From positions 62,001-126,000 of the forward strand of contig JAIPAM010000006.1 of NCBI GenBank assembly GCA_021740105.1: a stretch of DNA of 64,000 bases, written 5' to 3'. Numbering within the stretch: position 1 is the stretch's first letter; each line of letters opens with the position of its first letter. The stretch comes from Flavobacterium sp. (lineage in GTDB: Bacteria > Bacteroidota > Bacteroidia > Flavobacteriales > Flavobacteriaceae). Both the position numbers and the translations under genes were made by a program. The notes under the pieces were generated by a model. It saw nothing but the letters and a program-made list of their open reading frames with translations, did no database searches and had not been told where the DNA came from. Positions 16,395 through 25,164 of this stretch are shown in pieces.

Positions 16395-19205
16395 ATGTTT
16401 TATAATAAACAATGTTTCTCAATAGTATTCTTAATAAGTTTACAATTTCTATTTTGCCAAGAGTTACCTCCAATTGTAAAGTACAATCCTACAACTTATG
16501 GTGCTGGAAATCAAAACTGGATGATTTCTCAAGGTAAAAATGACTTTATTTATTTTGCAAATAATGAAGGTTTACTAGAATACAATGGTACAACATGGAG
16601 TCTTTATCCATCACCAAATGAAACCATTATTCGATCTGTAAATGTTATCGATAACAAAATTTATACCGGTTGTTATATGGAATTTGGCTATTGGATTCGT
16701 CAGTCAAATGGGCAATTAAAATATACCTCTTTAAGTAAATCTTTAAAAAGCAAGATCCAAGACGATGAACAGTTTTGGAACATATTAAATTATGATCAAT
16801 GGGTTATATTTCAGTCTTTAAACAAGATATTTATTTACGACACTAAATCAGGAAAGTTTAATATTATTGCACCAAAAAACGGAATTGTAAAATCATTCAG
16901 AACTAGTAATGCCATTTATTACCAATCACCAGGAGAGGGTTTATTTGAAATCGAAAATGGTAAAAGTAAATTAATATCCAAAAATATTGTTTTTCAAAAA
17001 GGTAGAATTGTATCCTTGTTTTCTACTATTGAGGGTTTATTAATTCAAACTCAATCCGATGGTATGTATAAGTTGATTACCGGAAACGTATCCAAATCAA
17101 ATATAATTTTAGATTCAGATATTGCTTCAACCTCAATTTATAGTTGTAAAATTTTATCCGATGGTAGCTTCGCTTTAGGAACTGTTTCTAAGGGAATCTA
17201 TATAATATCGAAAGAAAGAAAAGTAAAATACCATATCACACAAAACAAAGGGCTTACTAATAATACCGTTTTATCTCTTTTTGAAGATTCTGATAAAAAT
17301 TTATGGCTTGGTTTAGACAATGGGATAAATTGCATAAATATTCAATCTCCCGTGCGAAGTTTCTCGGATAATACAGGTATCCTAGGGACGGTTTATGCCT
17401 CTATAGTCCACCAAGGAAAATTATATGTTGGTACCAACCAAGGTTTGTTTTGTAAGAGTTTTGGAACCAACAATGAATTTGAGTTTATTAATGGCACCAA
17501 AGGACAAGTTTGGTCGTTGTTTGAATACCAAGGAACGCTTTTTTGTGGTCACGATTCTGGAACATTTGTTGTTAATTCAGTTAGTGCAACTTGCATTTTC
17601 TCACAATCCGGTACCTGGAAATTTTCTAAAGTTCCCAATCATAGTAATTTATTGCTTCAAGGAAATTATTATGGGGTTTCTGTTTTAGAAAATCTAAACA
17701 ATAAGTGGGTTTTTAGAAATAAAATTGCCGGGTTTGATTATTCATCCCGCTACTTTGAAGTAACCAATTCTCTTGATGTATTTGTTAGTCACGAATACAA
17801 AGGAGTATTTAAATTTAAATTGGACGGAAGCCTATTAAAAACAAATAAATTTAGGACCTATAAAACACCAACTAAAGGTAAAAATGCAAGTTTGGTTAAA
17901 TTTAATAATCATATTTATTATGCTTATAAAGACGGGATTCTAAAATTGAATTATAAATCAAATGAATTTGAAAAGGACAAATTGTTGAGTTCTGTTTTCG
18001 AAAATGACGAATATACATCAGGAAAAATGATTGTAGATAATTCTAATAAAATATGGTTATTCTCCAAAAATTATATTCATTATTTTACTTTAAGTAAATT
18101 AAGTTCTGATCTAAAACAAAATAATATACCGATTCCCGCCGCTTTAACCAACTCAATGTCAGGTTTTGAAAATATCACTCAAATTTCTAATTACGGGTAT
18201 TTAATTGGTACTACTGATGGTTATTACACCATGAATATCAACGATTTGAGCTTCAAAAATTACAATGTTTCTATTTCAAATGTTAGTGTAAATCAATTAA
18301 ATGAACCTTCTTTTTTTGCACCTATTACTGAAGAAGGAGAGTTTAAGCATACCGAAAATAATATTTCTATCAATTATACGGTACCGGAGTATAATAAATA
18401 TATAAATGCTGAGTACCAGTACCTTCTTGAAGGAGTTCAAGAGGAATGGAGTGAATGGAATGCAAAATCATCAGTGAATTTCAAGAATTTATCCGCTGGT
18501 GAATACACATTTAAAGTTAGGGCTAAAATAGCGAATTCATCACCTGATAACATGGCTACATATACCTTTGTGATTTTAAAACCTTGGTATGCTTCCAATT
18601 TTGCTATTTTATTTTATTTGATAGTAATGATGGTTTTAGCTCATTTTATTAATAAAGCTTACAAAAATTACTACAATACTCAAAGAGAAAAATTAATTGA
18701 AGAGAATAATTTATTGCTTGAAATCAAAGAATTAGAGAATTCTCAAGAATTGATGAAAATCAGAAACGAACAGTTATCTCAAGACGTAGACAATAAAAAC
18801 AAAGAGTTGGCGGTATCAACGATGAGTTTAATTAAGAAAAACGAACTTTTATCGTTAATCAAAGAAGATTTAAAAAACACCTCTGAAGAAAGTAATAATA
18901 GCATAAAATCGGTAATTAAAAATATAACAAAAAACATTTCTGAAGAAGATTCTTGGACTGTATTTAAAGAAGCTTTTGACAATGCTGATAAGGACTTTTT
19001 AAAGAAAGTAAAGTTGGCACATCCATCATTGACTCCGAATGATTTGCGACTTTGTGCTTATCTAAGATTGAACCTTTCTTCAAAAGAAGTAGCTCCTTTA
19101 ATTAATATTTCTGTTCGAAGTGTAGAGATTAAACGCTATCGATTGCGTAAAAAAATGGAATTGCCGCACGAACAAGGTCTTGTTGAATATATTCTGTCAA
19201 TTTAA
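16395..19205 (+). CDS. Membrane-spanning one-component regulator: beta-propeller sensor, Y_Y_Y domain, TM, LuxR-type HTH
   Basis: A 936-residue regulator. Signal sequence 1-21, then a long periplasmic region of propeller repeats (about 25-620; for example LSLFEDSDKNLWLGLDNGIN), a Y_Y_Y Ig-like domain (about 655-725), one TM helix (about 734-757), a coiled coil (about 765-860), and a C-terminal LuxR-type helix-turn-helix (about 874-935, LTPNDLRLCAYLRLNLSSKE). There is no histidine-kinase or receiver domain, so ligand binding in the periplasm should act directly on the cytoplasmic DNA-binding end. Its position just before susC makes it the likely activator of the glucan locus, sensing a beta-glucan oligosaccharide. 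This architecture is known in Bacteroidota, but the ligand is inferred. Confidence 0.83.
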   Translation: MFYNKQCFSIVFLISLQFLFCQELPPIVKYNPTTYGAGNQNWMISQGKNDFIYFANNEGLLEYNGTTWSLYPSPNETIIRSVNVIDNKIYTGCYMEFGYWIRQSNGQLKYTSLSKSLKSKIQDDEQFWNILNYDQWVIFQSLNKIFIYDTKSGKFNIIAPKNGIVKSFRTSNAIYYQSPGEGLFEIENGKSKLISKNIVFQKGRIVSLFSTIEGLLIQTQSDGMYKLITGNVSKSNIILDSDIASTSIYSCKILSDGSFALGTVSKGIYIISKERKVKYHITQNKGLTNNTVLSLFEDSDKNLWLGLDNGINCINIQSPVRSFSDNTGILGTVYASIVHQGKLYVGTNQGLFCKSFGTNNEFEFINGTKGQVWSLFEYQGTLFCGHDSGTFVVNSVSATCIFSQSGTWKFSKVPNHSNLLLQGNYYGVSVLENLNNKWVFRNKIAGFDYSSRYFEVTNSLDVFVSHEYKGVFKFKLDGSLLKTNKFRTYKTPTKGKNASLVKFNNHIYYAYKDGILKLNYKSNEFEKDKLLSSVFENDEYTSGKMIVDNSNKIWLFSKNYIHYFTLSKLSSDLKQNNIPIPAALTNSMSGFENITQISNYGYLIGTTDGYYTMNINDLSFKNYNVSISNVSVNQLNEPSFFAPITEEGEFKHTENNISINYTVPEYNKYINAEYQYLLEGVQEEWSEWNAKSSVNFKNLSAGEYTFKVRAKIANSSPDNMATYTFVILKPWYASNFAILFYLIVMMVLAHFINKAYKNYYNTQREKLIEENNLLLEIKELENSQELMKIRNEQLSQDVDNKNKELAVSTMSLIKKNELLSLIKEDLKNTSEESNNSIKSVIKNITKNISEEDSWTVFKEAFDNADKDFLKKVKLAHPSLTPNDLRLCAYLRLNLSSKEVAPLINISVRSVEIKRYRLRKKMELPHEQGLVEYILSI

Positions 19206-19456
19206 ATTGGTATTTTCGGAATGAATTTAACTATACAACGCCACAACATTGCACAATAATTGATTTACTTTTTCATTTATTTTTTAGTATATATTCTCAA
19301 TTAAATCATATGAAAAGCCTTGTACAATTGATTTTTTCATAGGTTTAGTTGTGGTTGAAATATTATTTTTAAATGTATGATTTTTGTTGTGGTATATTTT
19401 ATTTTTTTTTCGCCACTTAGCAATATTTTTAGCTTCTTAAAACAAACCAAATTATT
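19206..19456 (+). promoter_or_regulatory. susC upstream region with candidate operator repeats
   Basis: GTTGTGGT occurs directly at 19348-19355 and 19386-19393 (38-base period), and its complement CCACAAC lies at 19241-19247. A separate inverted repeat TATGAAAA (19309-19316) / TTTTCATA (19334-19341) lies between. A possible -7 box TATTTTTA is at 19424-19431, 25 bases before the susC ATG. These are candidate sites for the adjacent regulator; binding is not demonstrated. Confidence 0.35.
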
Positions 19457-22400
19457 ATGAAATCAAAATTATTATTTATTGCTTTTGTACTATTTACTTC
19501 GATGGGTTATTCCCAATTTGTTGAAATTAGTGGAAAAGTAATTGATTCCAAAACAAATACTCCTTTAGTAGGTGTAAATGTTGAAATCCAAAACTCCTCT
19601 CAATTTTTAATTACCGATGTAGACGGTAGTTTTAAATTTTCTAAGGTTCCCTCAGGTTCTAAGATAATTTTTAGTTTTGTAGGCTACAAGAATTATGAAT
19701 TTAAGGCTAATAAATCTCAAAAATTAACTATTGAATTACAAGCGGCTTCCGAGAACTTGGATGAAATTGTAGTAGTAGGTTATGGTTCCAAAAAGAAGCG
19801 TAACATAACTGGATCTGTTTCAGTGGTTTCTAGTAAAACAATTGATGATTTAAAGCCTATTAATGCTACACAAGCTTTGCAAGGAACAGTTGCAGGGGTT
19901 GTGGTTACCAGTGGTTCAGGAGCGCCCGGTTCTGGATTTAATATTAGAATTAGAGGTATATCTTCCAACTCAAGTAATGCTCCTTATACTTTGATAGACG
20001 GTTATGAAGGAGATATTAGTTTGTTAAACCCTTCTGATATTGAATCGGTGACAGTATTGAAAGATGCTCAAGCTTCAGTTTATGGTTCTAAAGGGGCCAA
20101 TGGGGTGGTTTTAGTTACTACTAAAATGGGTAAGAAAAATTCTAAAGTTAAAGTAGCCTTTAATTCCTATTTTGGTTACCAAGAAACGACCAAGAAAATT
20201 AATGTATTAAACGCGACAGAATATGCTCTTTTACTAAATGAAAGTTATGGTAACGGCGGTCAAGCCTTGCCTTATCCTATTTCTACCGGTTTAGGAAAAG
20301 GAACTGATTGGCAAGATCAAGTTTTTCAAAAAGCAGGAATCTCTAACAGAGATTTTTCATTGTCAGGAGGTTCAGATAAAATTACTTTTTCTCTAAGTGC
20401 TTCTAATATTGCTCAAGATGGTATTATTGGATTAGATAAATCAGGATTTGATCGAAGCAATGCTAGGGTATCATTAGGAATTGATATTTCTCCAAAATTA
20501 AATTTCTCAACCAATTTAATATATACGGATTACAACAGAAAAAGTTTGAATGAAAACGGTATCGGTTCGGTATTATTCAATGCGATAAATACACCGGCCA
20601 CTCTTTTACCGTATAATACTGATGGAACTTATTCACTAGTTCCCGCTACTCCTGGTTTTGGAAATGAAGTGATCAATCCATTGGCACAAATTGAAAATAC
20701 CTATAATAATTATAATCAACAAAGAATTAATGGAAATTTTGTATTACAATACAAACCAACCAATGATTTTAAAATTACTACTCGTTACGGTTTTGATTCT
20801 GCAAACGATGTTGGAAAATCTTTCAGTAAAAGATTAGATTATGGTAATTCAAAAGTGTTTAATGTAACTAATAATAGTGTTTCTCAAAAAGCCACCCGTT
20901 TCAGTAGTTTTACTTTTGACTTATTTGGTGAATATGAAAAAACATTTTTTGAAGATCATAAAATTAAATTAACAGTTGGAGGTACCTTATTTGAAAATAA
21001 AGGAGAAGGATTATTTGCAACCGGATTTAACGTACCTTACAACTCATGGCAATTTGCTGATATTGCTTTAGCAGGGGCACCTACATTTGTAGATTTAGAT
21101 GTTGATCCTAATTCACTTCCTAGACCTGGTATCGTGACAAATGGATCATACAAATCTACTCCTTATAGAAGACCTTCTATTTTCTCTACTTTAGATTATA
21201 ATTTTAAAGAGAAGTATTTATTGTCTTTTATCTTCAGAAGAGATCAATCTAGTAGTTTCTCAGAAAATAATAGCGTTGCCTATTTCAAATCGATTCTAGG
21301 AGGTTGGATTGTTTCTCAAGAAGACTTTTTTAATAAAAATGGAATCGTAAACTTTTTAAAACTAAAAGGAAGTTATGGTACACTTGGAAATGATGTAGCA
21401 CCGTCAAATGCCTACCGATCTCAATTGTCTGGTGAAGGGGTATATGTTTTTGACAATGTTCTTACGACAGGTGTTGCTGTAGGTACTATTCCAAATAAAG
21501 ATTTAAGATGGGAATCGGATACAAAAATAGATTTAGGATTTGAATCGAGGTTATTTGATAATAGACTAGAAGTTACTGCCGATTATTTCAATAATACAAG
21601 AACAGACTTAATTATTGGTGGTGTGCCAATTTCAGGAATTAATGGAGGTTATGCTCCAGGTTCAGGAGCCCCTGCAGTAAATGCTGGTAAAGTTAAAAAC
21701 TCTGGTTTCGAATTGGTTTTGAATTATAAAGATAATATCAGTGATCTTAAATACGATTTAGGATTTAATATTACTACTATCAATAACGAAGTATTAGAAG
21801 TTAATAATTCTACTAATTACATTGAAGGTGGTGCTTTCGCCATTGGGCAATTGCCACCAACAAGAATGGAAGTGGGTCAGCCAATTGGAGTATTTTACGG
21901 ACTTCAAACAGACGGTATTTTCCAAAATCAAGCGGAAATAAATGCAGCCCCTACTCAAAACTTAGGTTCACCAACTTCACCAGGAGATTTACGATTTAAA
22001 GATGTAAATGGTGACGGAGTGGTAGATTTTAAAGATAGAACTTACATTGGAAAATCGATTGCCGATTATACACTTGGTTTTAATATTAATTTGAGTTACA
22101 AAAACTTCGATTTTGTTTCCTATTCTTATGCTTCTGTTGGAAATGATATGATTAGAAATTATGAAAGAACAGAAAATAAGCTAAACAAACTTAATTATGT
22201 ATTAGATCGTTGGACGGGTGAAGGAACTAGCAATTCAGTTCCAAGAGTAACTACAGGAGCTTCAAGTAATAATTTGTTCTCAAGCTATTTTGTTGAAGAT
22301 GCTTCTTTTTTAAGAATTCAAACCATCCAATTAGGATATTCTCTACCTAAAATGATTATTGATAGTTTTGGAATTTCTAAGTTTAGATTGTATGGAGCAA

Positions 22401-22540
22401 TAAATAACGTTTATACTTTCTCTAAATACAGAGGATTTGACGCTACAGCAAATACCGGTGATCCAATTGCAGGAGGAATTGATTCAGGATTCTATCCAGC
22501 ACCAAGAATATTTTCAATTGGTCTAAATGTTAATTTTTAA
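19457..22540 (+). CDS. SusC-type TonB-dependent glycan importer
   Basis: A 1027-residue outer-membrane receptor. Signal peptide 1-19; carboxypeptidase-D-like N-terminal extension (about 22-97, with ISGKVIDSKTNTPLVGVN); a TonB-box-like segment LDEIVVVGYGSKKKR (about 100-114); plug domain with IRIRGISS and VLKDAQASVYGSKGANGVV (about 120-225); and a 22-strand barrel ending in FSIGLNVNF with the terminal Phe typical of barrels. It forms the pedal-bin importer with the SusD that follows by 10 bases, driven by TonB-ExbBD. Locus context (GH16, GH3) points to laminarin or related beta-1,3-glucan oligosaccharides as cargo. Confidence 0.93.
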   Translation: MKSKLLFIAFVLFTSMGYSQFVEISGKVIDSKTNTPLVGVNVEIQNSSQFLITDVDGSFKFSKVPSGSKIIFSFVGYKNYEFKANKSQKLTIELQAASENLDEIVVVGYGSKKKRNITGSVSVVSSKTIDDLKPINATQALQGTVAGVVVTSGSGAPGSGFNIRIRGISSNSSNAPYTLIDGYEGDISLLNPSDIESVTVLKDAQASVYGSKGANGVVLVTTKMGKKNSKVKVAFNSYFGYQETTKKINVLNATEYALLLNESYGNGGQALPYPISTGLGKGTDWQDQVFQKAGISNRDFSLSGGSDKITFSLSASNIAQDGIIGLDKSGFDRSNARVSLGIDISPKLNFSTNLIYTDYNRKSLNENGIGSVLFNAINTPATLLPYNTDGTYSLVPATPGFGNEVINPLAQIENTYNNYNQQRINGNFVLQYKPTNDFKITTRYGFDSANDVGKSFSKRLDYGNSKVFNVTNNSVSQKATRFSSFTFDLFGEYEKTFFEDHKIKLTVGGTLFENKGEGLFATGFNVPYNSWQFADIALAGAPTFVDLDVDPNSLPRPGIVTNGSYKSTPYRRPSIFSTLDYNFKEKYLLSFIFRRDQSSSFSENNSVAYFKSILGGWIVSQEDFFNKNGIVNFLKLKGSYGTLGNDVAPSNAYRSQLSGEGVYVFDNVLTTGVAVGTIPNKDLRWESDTKIDLGFESRLFDNRLEVTADYFNNTRTDLIIGGVPISGINGGYAPGSGAPAVNAGKVKNSGFELVLNYKDNISDLKYDLGFNITTINNEVLEVNNSTNYIEGGAFAIGQLPPTRMEVGQPIGVFYGLQTDGIFQNQAEINAAPTQNLGSPTSPGDLRFKDVNGDGVVDFKDRTYIGKSIADYTLGFNINLSYKNFDFVSYSYASVGNDMIRNYERTENKLNKLNYVLDRWTGEGTSNSVPRVTTGASSNNLFSSYFVEDASFLRIQTIQLGYSLPKMIIDSFGISKFRLYGAINNVYTFSKYRGFDATANTGDPIAGGIDSGFYPAPRIFSIGLNVNF

Positions 22541-22550
22541 TCTCTTTAAA

Positions 22551-24026
22551 ATGAAAAAATATACTATTCTAGCCGCTTTTTTATTAGTAACAACTTCAGT
22601 TTTAACTGTTTCTTGTTCTAAGGAATTTATAAATGAAGAAGCACCCTATACGATTGATTCTGAAAGTTATTTCAACTCGGAATCGGATTACAATAAAGCT
22701 CTAATTGGAGCTTATGACATGTTACAATCCTCCTACATCAATGTTATGTTAGGCGAAATTGCTTCAGATAATACTTTGTCTGGTGGAGAAAGTGCTACTG
22801 ACGTTATTGGAATTCAACAAATTGATGAAATGACGCATACAGCCGTTAATCCAAACTTAAAAGACGTTTGGAATTGGATGTTTGCCGGTGTTCAACGTTG
22901 TAACTACATCATGGAATTTAAAGATAAAACTGATTTTGCAAATAAAAATCAAGTGATCGGTGAAACAAGATTCTTAAGAGCGTATTACCATTTTGAATTG
23001 GTTAAATTCTTCGGTGGAATTCCATTGAAAGGAGACAAAAGATTTAGTGTAAATGATGAAAAATCCATACCAAGATCTTCAACAGCTGATGTTTATGCAT
23101 CAATTGAAGCCGATTTACAATTTGCAATTAATAACTTAAATCCAATAGCTTCCCAAAAAGGTAGAGCGACTAAAGGTGCTGCACAAGCTTTATTAGGAAA
23201 AGTTTATTTGTATCAAAATAAATTTGTTGAAAGTGCTGCGGTATTAGAAACTTTAATTACTTCAAATACTTATTCATTAGTTAATAACTACAACACCATT
23301 TTTGAAAATTCAGGAGAAAATAATTCGGAATCTGTTTTTGAAGTTCAATATACTGATGCTGAAGGGGCTAGTTTTGGATGTCTCCAATGTAGTGAAGGTA
23401 ATGTAGCTGTAGGTTTCAACGGAATTAGAAATTATGTAGGACCCCTTTTTGATTCTGGCTATAGCTTCAACGTTCCAACTCAAGAAGCGTACAATGCTTT
23501 TGAAACTGGAGATAGAAGAAGAGATGTAGCAATATTAAATATCACCACTTGGGCGACTTTAAACACAGGGGTTTCCTTCGGAACAGGTTACAAGCATACC
23601 GGTTTCTTTAATAGAAAATATATTGCTCGTCAAGGTGATGCCAATGTGGGTGATCAAAACTTAACCAATCCAAATAATTATCGATCAATTCGATATGCAG
23701 ATGTTTTATTAATGGCTGCTGAAGCAAATAGCCGTTCTGGAAACAATTTAAAAGGTCAACAATACATCAATGTAGTTAGAGATAGAGCATTTGGAGATAC
23801 CAACCATAGAATTACACTTACAGGTCAATCATTAACAGATGCAATCTGGACAGAAAGAAGATTAGAATTATTAGGGGAAGGTCACCGTTTCTTTGATCTT
23901 GTTCGAACTGGAAAAGCAGTTGGAAGAATTACCGGCTTTGCAGCAAATAAAAACGAGTTATTCCCAATTCCTTTTGAAGAAATCCAATTTTCTAATGGCA
24001 ATTGGCAACAAAACCCTGGATACTAA
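22551..24026 (+). CDS. SusD/RagB surface glycan-binding lipoprotein
   Basis: A 491-residue lipoprotein with a lipobox ending SVLTVSC, so the mature protein starts at the Cys followed by SKEF. The SusD fold is recognisable from TPR-like helices (NWMFAGVQRCNYIMEF, ETRFLRAYYHFELVKFFGGIP), IRYADVLLMAAEA and the C-terminal ERRLELLGEGHRFFDLVRTG. An in-frame ATG at 22527 would overlap the end of susC and spoil the lipoprotein signal, so 22551 is chosen. It caps the SusC barrel and delivers glucan oligosaccharides. The Trp and Tyr residues that contact the sugar cannot be assigned without a structure. Confidence 0.93.
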   Translation: MKKYTILAAFLLVTTSVLTVSCSKEFINEEAPYTIDSESYFNSESDYNKALIGAYDMLQSSYINVMLGEIASDNTLSGGESATDVIGIQQIDEMTHTAVNPNLKDVWNWMFAGVQRCNYIMEFKDKTDFANKNQVIGETRFLRAYYHFELVKFFGGIPLKGDKRFSVNDEKSIPRSSTADVYASIEADLQFAINNLNPIASQKGRATKGAAQALLGKVYLYQNKFVESAAVLETLITSNTYSLVNNYNTIFENSGENNSESVFEVQYTDAEGASFGCLQCSEGNVAVGFNGIRNYVGPLFDSGYSFNVPTQEAYNAFETGDRRRDVAILNITTWATLNTGVSFGTGYKHTGFFNRKYIARQGDANVGDQNLTNPNNYRSIRYADVLLMAAEANSRSGNNLKGQQYINVVRDRAFGDTNHRITLTGQSLTDAIWTERRLELLGEGHRFFDLVRTGKAVGRITGFAANKNELFPIPFEEIQFSNGNWQQNPGY

Positions 24027-24037
24027 AAATTAGAACT

Positions 24038-25129
24038 ATGAAAAATATAAAATTACTAATTAGCCTATTTGTTTTGACCATTCTAACGGGATGTTCAAAA
24101 GACAGTGAAGAAATTAATTTAGAGGCTATTGAAGCACCAACTAATATTTCTGCAAAAATCTCTATTGCTCCTGATAATACAGGAACTGTAACTATCATTC
24201 CTATTGGAGAGGGTATTTCACAATTTGAAGTCTATTATGGAGATACAACAGCCCAACCTGCTTTATTAGGTGCTGGAGTTCCAACAACTCATCGATACAA
24301 CGAAGGAAATTATACCCTTAGAGTGGTGGGAATTACCTTAAATGGTAAAAGAACGGAAAGAACATTCCCGTTAGCTATTTCTTTCTTCCCGCCAACAAAC
24401 TTAGCAGTTAATTTGAATGTTTCTACATTAAATACCATGGAAATTAACGTTACTGCAACTGCTGATTTTCAAACCAATTTTAGAATTTTTTATGGTGAAA
24501 ACCCTAATGAGGTTCCTGAAACATTCTTAGAAGGAGAAACAAAAACGCATGTTTACACTAATCCTGGAACCTACCAAGTTAGAGTATTCGCAGTGAGTGG
24601 AAGTGCACAATCAGCGGTTCCATTTACAAGAATGGTTACTGTTACAAGATCGGTACTTTTACTTTTACCTATTGATTTTGAATCGACTACAATACCCTAT
24701 ACTTTCTTAAATTTTGATGGTGGAAATTCAACTAGAGTTGCCAATCCATTTCCATCAGGAATAAATACTTCTGCATTTGTAGGAAAAATGGTTAAAGGTC
24801 CTGGACAAGTTTGGGGAGGAAGTTTAATATCACTTTCTTCACCGATAGATTTTTCAGTAAATAAGAAATTTAAAGTAAAAGTATATTCTCCAAGAGCAGG
24901 TGCAAAATTGTTATTAAAAGTTGAAAACTTAGCCAATGGTGGAATATCATTTGAAAGAGAAGAAATAATAACAACAGCAAACGCATGGCAAGAATTAACG
25001 TTCGATTATACCGCCATTTCTACAACCAATTCCTACCAGAAATTAGTTTTTATATTTGATTTAGGAACTGTAGGAGATGCCTCTGCAAATTATACTTTCT
25101 ATTTTGACTCAGTAATTTTGACTAACTAA
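24038..25129 (+). CDS. Surface glycan-binding lipoprotein (SusE-positioned), PKD-like domains plus CBM-like module
   Basis: A 363-residue lipoprotein with lipobox LTGC (Cys at about 19). Two PKD/Ig-like domains (about 28-115 and 116-205, with YTLRVVGITLNGK and TYQVRVFAVSGS) precede a beta-sandwich module (about 210-363) starting LPIDFES. That module is clearly homologous to the third module of the T9SS protein at 13702. The gene follows susD by 11 bases and occupies the usual surface glycan-binding-protein position, so a role in holding beta-glucan at the cell surface is inferred. The upstream in-frame codon at 24002 is rejected because it overlaps susD and hides the lipoprotein signal. Confidence 0.82.
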   Translation: MKNIKLLISLFVLTILTGCSKDSEEINLEAIEAPTNISAKISIAPDNTGTVTIIPIGEGISQFEVYYGDTTAQPALLGAGVPTTHRYNEGNYTLRVVGITLNGKRTERTFPLAISFFPPTNLAVNLNVSTLNTMEINVTATADFQTNFRIFYGENPNEVPETFLEGETKTHVYTNPGTYQVRVFAVSGSAQSAVPFTRMVTVTRSVLLLLPIDFESTTIPYTFLNFDGGNSTRVANPFPSGINTSAFVGKMVKGPGQVWGGSLISLSSPIDFSVNKKFKVKVYSPRAGAKLLLKVENLANGGISFEREEIITTANAWQELTFDYTAISTTNSYQKLVFIFDLGTVGDASANYTFYFDSVILTN

Positions 25130-25164
25130 TTATGATCAATTTTCATAAACTAAAAAATAACAAA

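Noticed and set aside
22527..22550. An upstream ATG for susD
   Set aside because: It overlaps the end of susC and hides the lipoprotein signal peptide that starts at 22551.
24002..24037. Longer start for the surface glycan-binding lipoprotein
   Set aside because: Overlaps susD; the lipobox requires the start at 24038.
25132..25164. Longer start for the PKD-GH16 lipoprotein
   Set aside because: The signal peptide clearly starts at 25165.
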